A stretch of DNA of 13,006 nt from positions 1 to 13,006 of the forward strand of contig ML210473.1 of assembly GCA_004369085.1 (NCBI GenBank). The letters run 5' to 3'. Each line of letters opens with the position of its first letter. Positions within the stretch are counted from its first letter, which is position 1. This stretch comes from Coprinopsis marcescibilis. Its lineage: Eukaryota > Basidiomycota > Agaricomycetes > Agaricales > Psathyrellaceae. The notes below the pieces were generated by a model. It saw only the letters and a list, made by a program, of their open reading frames with translations. It had not been told where the DNA came from and searched no databases. Below are positions 7,730 through 13,006 of the stretch, one piece after another. A program made the position numbers and the translations under genes.

Positions 7730-7742
7730 GGCGGCAACACTA
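7730..7742 (-). repeat. Right terminal inverted repeat of the hAT-like element
   Basis: GGCGGCAACACTA, exact reverse complement of 7084-7096. Confidence 0.88.
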
Positions 7743-7750
7743 GGGTCAAC
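7743..7750 (+). repeat. 8-bp target-site duplication GGGTCAAC, right
   Basis: Second copy of 7076-7083. Followed by CAGTCGGTTATGAATATG, which aligns with CAGCCGGTTAAGAATATG of unit 1. Confidence 0.88.
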
Positions 7751-8607
7751 CAGTCGGTTATGAATATGTTTATTGACACGCGGTGGTCAGGGCTTCTAAC
7801 AAGAGTCTTAACTCTACCCAAATAACGAGCAGCAGGAGGGCCGGTCGTGCATGTGAACGTCGACGCATCCAGGACGCCAGCAGCACCACCACACTTTCCA
7901 CACCCTATCAAATACGCCCGCATCCCCTCATCCCAAACTCATCGCCCCGCAGGGCGAGTCCTGCACCTCATTCTGCAGCTTCGGCACAGCGTAGTGTAGG
8001 GTACGGTGTTGAATGGAGGCTGGGCGACAGGTAGGAGAATGGTCTATCTTGATTCTTGGCTACGACGATGGAGATGGGGGAGGATACCACTAGAGCACCG
8101 TTTTCACTACTGCATGGTTTCATAGACATATATATCGCCCAAAGGCTGGCTGTTCCAGACGTAGCGAGCCCGCCACGTACATAGGGATACGAAGCTGTGA
8201 GATTGTAGCAGTGGCAGGCAGTGGGTGGACGTGGAGCGAATGCAGGTGTCCCGACTATCAGTGCTGTCCTCCATCGGCGTCAGCCTGGTAATAGACAACA
8301 ACTATGTCAGTAGAGGCATTCAGGAAAACAGACCGGAGAACAGTAAACGTACCTCGGCGCCGCACACCCATCCCCATCCACATCCTAGACGAAAGTACAC
8401 TCGAATCAGCAACATTTTCATTAATACAGCACGAAAAAAACGCTCACTAGCTTCTCTTCCTTCCTTTGTCGCTCGCTGCATTAGTTCGAACCTCCTTCCC
8501 TCGGCCCCTCAGCGGCGCCATCAAAACTTGAACGCCTGGAGCAGCTCACCACGGAGCACAGCGCATGCAGTGACCACCCAAGTTCCTTCCCTGCATCTCC
8601 AACCATA
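7751..8607 (-). repeat. Block A of unit 2 (upstream exon remnants)
   Basis: Continuation of the host unit after the hAT-like insertion; aligns to about 618-1384 of unit 1. Contains a damaged copy of the NEVQ module on the minus strand (about 7925-7990) with indels. Also contains the intron at 8385-8447. No intact gene. Confidence 0.5.
8385..8447 (-). other. Conserved pseudogene intron (63 nt)
   Basis: On the minus strand GTGAGC...GTCTAG with a CTGAT branch-like site (GCTGATTC). The homologous position in unit 3 has GTGAGT...GTCTAG (12833-12769, 65 nt). Flanking exon ends GAAGCT(A/G) and GATG match between the two. Two diverged copies keeping splice sites support a real ancestral intron. Confidence 0.6.
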
Positions 8608-9585
8608 GCGATTTCGAGCGTCGTCTCTGCTCTTCACCACTCGGCCTGTACCCCTCCATACGCGCTGCCATCCATAACGCATCCACCTGCAGGGCGAGAG
8701 CCAGAACCACGTCTGCTGGGCGGTGTGCACTGTCAATGGCAATGGCGAGGCCGACGACGAAAAGACACGTTCGCAGCTCGATGAGGACAGCCATGACGAC
8801 GATGTGGCTGGTGCCACTTTAAAATCTGCGCTTTTGCCCTAGCCGAATGTCGAGTTTCAAGACCCCTTACTCTCCACCATTGATGAGGACGTTACGATGG
8901 CTTCTCGCTGCGCCGCAGGGACGAATATAGCCCCGAACGAAGAAGACGACGGGCGATGGGAGGAGTCCAATGGTCGAAGTGGAAGGAAACGCATGGAGCG
9001 GTGCGGTGGACGTGAGCATGAGATAACAAGGATCCGGGACGCCACCAGCATCGTCCGTCCCACCAACACACTGTTTAGACCCTGGTACAGCTTCCACTAG
9101 CATAACGAGGTTCTCTTCTGGGTATGGTCGTTTCGGAGATTGGGCGGGACCATGGGGGAATGATTCGTCGGAGTTCATTATGGTGGGCAGGCAGGTGGCT
9201 CTGAGGATGGACGCACGCACGATCGTCGGCGAAGCCGAGACGCCAGCAGCATCGCCTTTCCCCACCACCGGACTTTCTGCACCCTACCACTGCGCCCTCT
9301 GATACCCAAACTCATCTAACTGCAGGACCAGCACTTCGTCCTTGAGCTTCAGGACTGGACTAGTGTGGGGTGTGGTTGATTTGGAGATTGGGCGAGAGCC
9401 GGGGAAGAATTCGTCGGGGTTCGTGATGGGGAGAACAAGGGTACAGAGCGCGGCCGAAGAGGAAGAGGATGGTTTGCCATCAATGTCGTTGATTTCAGTC
9501 GCTAGCACGACGACTCGGAAGCAGGGAAAGAGGATAGGATGGCCGCAAAGCTGCTGGGCAGGTGGATTTCGATGTGGTGAAAATA
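8608..9585 (-). repeat. Block X, first copy in unit 2
   Basis: Tandem duplicate of the following block, at an offset of about 1.07 kb (GTACCCCTCCATACGCGCTG versus ACCCCTCCAGTACGCGCTG). It keeps AGCCCCGAACGAAGAAGACG, GTGAGCATGAGATAA and two GACGCCA(G/C)CAGC anchors. On the minus strand about 9284-9350 it reads KLKDEVLVLQLDEFGYQRAQW then stop. At about 9449 it has GCGGCCGAAGAGGAAGAGGA, which unit 1 has at about 2510. Confidence 0.5.
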
Positions 9586-10310
9586 CCGCAGTCGCACCTA
9601 AAGACCTTGCCGAAGCCGGAAACGATGAGCGGCAGGCGGCTGTCGGATTATCTGTGGATTCGACGCATCCAGGATTCAGCCAGCGTCGTCTCTCTCCTTT
9701 CCCACTGGGTCCACACCCCTCCAGTACGCGCTGTCATCCTTAACTCATCCACCGGCAGGTAGGGAGAGAGCCAGAACCAGATTCTCGTTGCTCCGCAGCC
9801 ATGGATAGAGCCCCGAACGAAGAAGAGGAGGGGGTGGAAGGGGTCCAATGGTCGAAGTGGAAGGAAACGCATACAGCGGTGGGCAGGTGGACGTGAGCAT
9901 GAGATAAGAAGGATCAGGGACGCCAGCAGCATCGTCTGTCCCCGCCAACACACTGTCTACACCCTACCACAGCGACCGCCGGCATGGCGAGGTTCTGCAC
10001 TGGGTATGGTTGATTCGGAGATTGGGCGAGACCATGGGGAACGATTCGTCGGGGTTCATCATGGCAGGCAGGCAACCGGCTCTGACAATGGACGCATGCA
10101 TGAACGTCGGCGATTCAGACTCTCGAGACGCCAGCAGCATCGTCTTTCCCCACTACCGGACTCTACACCCTACCACTGCGCCCTCCCATACCCAACCACA
10201 TCCAACTGCAGGGCGAGGTCCTGCACTTCGCTCTCGAGCTTCAACACTGGACAAGTGTGGGGTATGGTTGATTTGGAGATTGGGCGAGAGCCCAGAAATG
10301 ATTCGTCGGG
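9586..10310 (-). repeat. Block X, second copy in unit 2
   Basis: Close match to 1768-2470 of unit 1. Minus-strand module at about 10172-10243 reads LKLESEVQDLALQLD then a changed VVGYGRAQW. At about 10316 it breaks off and joins sequence resembling 8535-8570 (GCCTGGAGCAGC ... CACAGCGCATGCAG), marking a recombination junction. Confidence 0.5.
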
Positions 10311-10770
10311 GTACAGAGTTGACAGCCTGGAGCAGCACTAAGAATCACAGCGCATGCAGCAACGCTCAAACGCATGCCCCTGTGCTCCAGAGCGCAACCG
10401 TGGCTGTCGATGTCGATAAGGGTCTGGGTGCAGTCTTCGACGATCAGCAGGATATAGGCCTGGTACATCCGCTGCTTCTCATGACAGCGAAACGCATTTG
10501 GGCGAAGTTGATTGTGAGGACGAGGAGGGTGAAATGCAACAGTCGAGGACGGCGATGAGAGCGGCCAATGACCTGTCTGCTGTCGCTGGTTGAGGAGCCT
10601 GAATTGGCGCTTTCGCCCTAGGCGACGGGCGATGTTCAAGGACCCTACTCGCAGGACGATACGATCGCTTCTCGTTTCGCCGCGGCCGAATAAAGCCATG
10701 AGCGAAGGACACGATGAGGGGCGTCAGGCGGGTCTAACGGGGACGTGGAAGGAGGCGCATAGAGCGACGG
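10311..10770. repeat. Junction sequence and block Y of unit 2
   Basis: 10316-10370 resembles 8535-8590; 10385-10560 matches unit 1 block Y (1385-1560). 10570-10770 resembles degraded block X sequence (GGAAGGAGGCGCATAGAGCG, GACGTGGAAGG). No supportable gene. Confidence 0.4.
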
Positions 10771-10779
10771 GCAGGCGGT

Positions 10780-10911
10780 TCAAACAGTGGACGCGAGCAT
10801 GAGCGCAGACGGATCCAGGAAGCCAGAGGCGTCGTCTGTCCAGACAACCACACTGTCTAAATCCTCCCACTGCGTCCGCTCGTCTTGAAATTCGTCCACC
10901 CTCAGAGCGGT
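10780..10911 (-). pseudogene. Best-preserved extended module (44 codons, ends at a stop)
   Basis: Open on the minus strand: TALRVDEFQDERTQWEDLDS, then VVVWTDDASGFLDPSALMLA, then STV and TGA. It shows what the module looked like beyond the core: DEF-x-x-ER-x-QW, then a hydrophobic VVV, then DDA-x-G-x-LD-x-S-x-L-M-L. The upstream core KLDNEAQ is in another frame. Compared with the GACCTCGCC of other copies, two bases are missing at about 10911, so this copy is frameshifted. Family unknown. Confidence 0.5.
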
Positions 10912-11019
10912 CCTGTGCTTCATTATCGAGCTTCTGCAATATGCAATGTGGGGTATGGTTGACTCGGAGGTGAATGAGGATGGAGAACGAGTTGCCGGGC
11001 TTCATTTTGCGAGGAACGG

Positions 11020-11695
11020 CGGTGCAGAACCGGTCGAAGAGTATGAAGACGATGCCGTATGCTGCCAAGCTACAACGATGTAGAAGCGAGGGAAAAGGGG
11101 AGAGGATAGCCGCAAAGTGCCGGGTGAGTGGTATTCGATGTGGCAATTTATACATTCGACCTAACGATTCCCAACGTCAGATTCCGTGAAGCCACCCCGA
11201 GATAACGAGCCAGAGAGAGGAGCATTTGCAAACGCACCTTGTAAACCAATGACTGGCTGTCGTATTCTGGAGCTCAGTTCCGCGATATCGCCCAATGGAA
11301 CGCATAGAACTACGCGCCAGACCATCTGGTCTTCACTACTCCTTGATTTTCCTGGGTGCCGGCGGGTCCAGACGTAGCGATCTGACCCAGTACATGCAGC
11401 ACCAAACCTAGCTTAGGGGCTCTTTCAAGGGTGGGCGAGCGAGTTGATGGTGGTTCGTCGTGATTCAATGAGGGAGCCGGCAGTAGATATCCGGGGAGGA
11501 GGGAATGGAATGCGGCGAATTCGAAGAGTGTCTGCCTTGGGTTGGTCGGTTCCGGATTCAAAGTGGGCAGGGTGCCGTTGGTGGTGAACTGCTTCGTTGG
11601 CTATAAAGCTGTGTGATGATAGTAACAGGCAGGTGCGATCGTAGGCAATGTTGTGCAAGTGGACGAACGGCGAACATGGGAGGAAGAGAGCCGGA
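11020..11695 (-). repeat. Block Z of unit 2 (5' part of the repeat gene)
   Basis: In register with 2500-3187 of unit 1. Shares the donor-like TTTACAAG|GTGCGT, the acceptor-like AATCGTTAG and the upstream GAATTCGAAGAGTGTCTGCC. The minus frame around 10975-11100 (AAYGIVFILFDRFCTAVPRK) is open and may be an exon, but I cannot connect it to its neighbours without indels. Confidence 0.45.
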
Positions 11696-11761
11696 TAAAC
11701 CGTCAGGGAAGGCAAGTATAAAGAGGTACGAAAGAACTCACAGTTCGTATACAGTGGCATC

Positions 11762-12154
11762 CTATTCGCCTGTTACTCTGTTACTCAACTCACGAGGTCC
11801 AGTGTTCTCCTCAATATCGGCGACACCCTGGCAATAGGCAACATCCCTATGTCAGTGGAGGTATTGAGGAAAGCAGGTAGGCGACATACCTCGTACTGGT
11901 ATCTGATTAACCGCTTCACGATCGATTTCCACATGACGATCTTCTCAATGAGGCTATGAGCGAGACCAAAGTCCTGACCTCGATATTCGTCCTGCCCAGC
12001 GACTGTGACATGCTGAGGCTGCCAGGCGGTCTGGCGCTCGTCGTGGATATAACGCGAGCTGGGATGCGTGTCGCGATGAACAATTATCTCCGGCCGGGCT
12101 GCCAGAATGATGTCATCTGAACGACCAAAGCAAGTTGCGTTTGGTTTCGAAGAT
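11762..12154 (-). CDS. Unrecognised protein, terminal two exons (partial, open)
   Basis: Minus-strand exon 12154-11890 (265 nt) follows a TAG acceptor with a CTGAC branch site 11 nt upstream. It encodes 88 residues including SDDIILAARPEIIVHRDTHP, SSRYIHDERQTAWQPQHVTV and KSIVKRLIRYQYE. A 62-nt intron (11889-11828, GTATGT...CCAG, CTGAC branch) follows. The last exon (11827-11762) reads GVADIEENTGPRELSNRVTG, E, stop. The exon lengths match unit 1 exactly (last exon 66 nt) or nearly. The peptide is hydrophilic, with no membrane segment. I do not recognise it. Upstream exons are not clear: the intron before 12154 may start at GTATGC near 12260. It may be functional or a late-decaying copy. Confidence 0.5.
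11828..11889 (-). other. Intron of the repeat gene, unit 3 (62 nt)
   Basis: GTATGT donor, CTGAC branch site and TTGCCAG acceptor on the minus strand. Equivalent to 133-195 (63 nt) in unit 1. Confidence 0.7.
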
Positions 12155-12461
12155 CTACAGCGTGTCAGGCTGTAGGGGGGCCATCTTTGCATGGAAGGCA
12201 GTATGCTGGTGATTCGCCTCTCTGAATTGAACGTACTCAGGTCGCAATTTGAGCATACCCGTGCGTCAACCAGCCGGTAATGAACAACATTGCCTTCATT
12301 GACACGCAGCAGTGAGAATAACTGTGTCTGGGCTGTACATAGAACGCTGCCATCCGCTCGATAAGGGTATCAATTCACATTCCAACCATTTAACACCGGC
12401 AAGCATAGTCTCCAAACGTCCAGAGGGGTGATCAAGCTGCTAGTTACACGGTGCGTAGCGA
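12155..12461. other. Region without a clear gene
   Basis: 12155-12320 aligns with unit 1 470-640 (GTGACGTGCCTCTCTGA-like and GCGTCAACCAGCCGG segments) and contains the uninterrupted pogo and hAT target sites. 12320-12461 matches nothing else in the window and shows no open frame of note. Confidence 0.4.
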
Positions 12462-12768
12462 CTATTCCTCGACATCAAAGTCCCAATCACCGGCTTCATC
12501 TGACATCCAGCAGGACAGACATGGAAGCGGCGAGCATATATCCCAATCCCAAGCTCCACCTTCCCAAATCTCTTTCAAAAGCGCCTCCACATCAACCTGG
12601 GTGAAAGCAAATGAATCAACAACTCGCCCTACAGAAAAGACGGCACAAAAGATAAAACTCACCTCCTTCTCTCGGCTTCCCTCAGTTCCATTGCCTCGTA
12701 CATCCCGCTGCTCCCCATCCCTCGACTCCTCGACAACGCTGGTCATCCGGGAGTGCGCAAACAGCATC
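12462..12768 (-). pseudogene. Unrecognised two-exon fragment with acidic W-D tail
   Basis: Minus strand: exon 12768-12663 (106 nt, reading MLFAHSRMTSVVEESRDGEQ...REKE), a 66-nt intron (12662-12597, GTGAGT...CCCAG), then exon 12596-12462 encoding VDVEALLKEIWEGGAWDWDI ... DEAGDWDFDVEE and TAG. The intron length is a multiple of three and the frame is open even if it is retained. In the phase required, the exon upstream of 12834 has an in-frame TGA, so the gene appears broken or starts nearby. The ending DWDFDVEE is distinctive, but I cannot assign a family. Confidence 0.4.
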
Positions 12769-12833
12769 CTAGACGAAAGAAGCACTCAAATCAACAACAT
12801 ATACCATAAGTATGGCGCGAAAGGCAGACTCAC
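12769..12833 (-). other. Conserved intron, unit 3 (65 nt)
   Basis: GTGAGT...GTCTAG on the minus strand, homologous to 8385-8447. The flanking exon ends (AAGCTG / GATG) are conserved. Confidence 0.55.
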
Positions 12834-13006
12834 CAGCTTCCGTTTTCCCTTTCCCATCATCTGCTTCGGTTCGTATATCCCGCTTATCTCAGTCTCCCCC
12901 TCTCAACTCCCCAACAGCGCCCCTTCAAACCGGACACCCTGAAACAGCACAGTCGTGGATAACAGCACACGGCGTCACACTCAGGCTCCGATCCTGCCCC
13001 CACATC
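12834..13006 (-). pseudogene. Upstream exon remnant at the window edge
   Basis: Minus-strand sequence GGTGTCCGGTTTGAAGGGGC ... AAACGGAAGCTG aligns with 8448-8540 of unit 2 (CGTTCAAGTTTTGATGGCGC). All three frames contain stops (for example AGTTGAGAGG), so no continuous exon can be drawn. It begins beyond the window. Confidence 0.35.

Larger units (their letters stand above)
7084..7742. mobile_element. Non-autonomous hAT-like element (659 bp)
   Basis: Bounded by perfect 13-bp terminal inverted repeats TAGTGTTGCCGCC / GGCGGCAACACTA and an 8-bp duplication GGGTCAAC. The TAGTG end and 8-bp duplication are typical of hAT. Roughly 130-170 bp at each end are packed with GAGTC/GACTC-type motifs, as expected of transposase-binding subterminal repeats. 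The 300-bp centre (about 7260-7600) shows no transposase motif, so a partner element must supply the enzyme. Because it sits in the middle of unit 2 and leaves clean flanks, it is younger than the unit duplication. Confidence 0.88.
3188..11695 (-). repeat. Tandem repeat unit 2 with two nested transposon insertions
   Basis: Begins with the same TAAACCGTTAGGGCA as position 1 and ends where unit 3 begins. It is 8508 bp gross, and about 4736 bp after removing the pogo-like element (3103 bp plus a 2-bp duplication) and the hAT-like element (659 bp plus an 8-bp duplication). Compared with unit 1 it has an inverted last exon (about 3376-3484), a tandem duplication of block X (about 8608-9585 and 9586-10310) and blocks X and Y in the reverse order. 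All long host frames are broken. Confidence 0.65.
11696..13006 (-). repeat. Tandem repeat unit 3, truncated by the window
   Basis: Begins TAAACCGTCAGGGAAGGCAAG, aligning with positions 1 and 3188. Homology to units 1 and 2 runs to about 12320. From there to about 12768 I find no match; after that, 12769-12900 matches 8385-8500 of unit 2. Unit 3 therefore differs in its middle part. It is the least damaged copy over its terminal exons. Confidence 0.6.

Noticed and set aside
2000..10200. The recurring GACGCCAGCAGC anchors as a CRISPR or minisatellite array
   Set aside because: Spacing is irregular (about 200 to 1000 bp), the repeats diverge gradually and peptide similarity explains them. No short regular repeat-spacer pattern exists.
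10006..10558. Long plus-strand frames over block X and block Y
   Set aside because: They cross the recombination junction near 10316 and read the opposite strand to the conserved module; no motif supports them.
1..12290. The direct repeats at 1-600, 3188-3828 and 11696-12290 as LTRs of a retrotransposon
   Set aside because: They lack TG...CA ends, a primer-binding site and a polypurine tract. No gag/pol motif lies between them, homology continues past any LTR border, and the repeats contain splice sites and terminal exons.

Overview
The window looks like repeat-rich nuclear DNA of a filamentous fungus, most likely an agaricomycete basidiomycete. The evidence is the very short GT-AG introns (49-66 nt, several with a CTGAC-type branch site), a pogo-type DDE transposase of a class common in those genomes, and the absence of any bacterial feature such as operons, ribosome binding sites or CRISPR. 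I see no rRNA, tRNA or intact host housekeeping gene.

The host DNA is a head-to-tail array of one large repeat. The same sequence restarts at about position 1, 3188 and 11696, always in the same orientation. Once two transposon insertions are subtracted, the middle unit is about 4.7 kb and the first about 3.2 kb; the third runs off the right end. Each unit reads best on the minus strand as a decayed multi-exon gene whose 3' exons lie at the left of the unit. The final pair of exons is open and correctly spliced in unit 3 (11762-12154), has in-frame stops in unit 1 (67-469), and is partly inverted in unit 2 (3288-3828). A short protein module with the core L-x-N-E-V-Q-x-L-A-L-x-V-D-E-F recurs within and between units. 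I do not recognise the gene family. The internal modules are shuffled: the first and second units carry the same blocks in a different order, and the second unit has one block twice.

Unit 2 carries two young insertions whose empty sites are visible in the sister units. (a) A 3103-bp pogo/Fot1-like Tc1-mariner element (3829-6931) has perfect 25-bp terminal inverted repeats, a TA duplication and a minus-strand transposase. The transposase has a CENP-B/Tc5-type helix-turn-helix, a DD35D catalytic triad and a coiled-coil C-terminus. It has one clear 49-nt intron and two places where the frame is in doubt (near 6250 and 4282). (b) A 659-bp non-autonomous hAT-like element (7084-7742) has perfect 13-bp terminal inverted repeats, an 8-bp duplication GGGTCAAC and dense GAGTC/GACTC subterminal repeats.

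The only near-intact functional system is therefore the pogo-like transposon. The most unusual material is the shuffled, decayed tandem gene family that hosts it. Almost all other open frames on either strand are chance frames in GC-rich pseudogene sequence.
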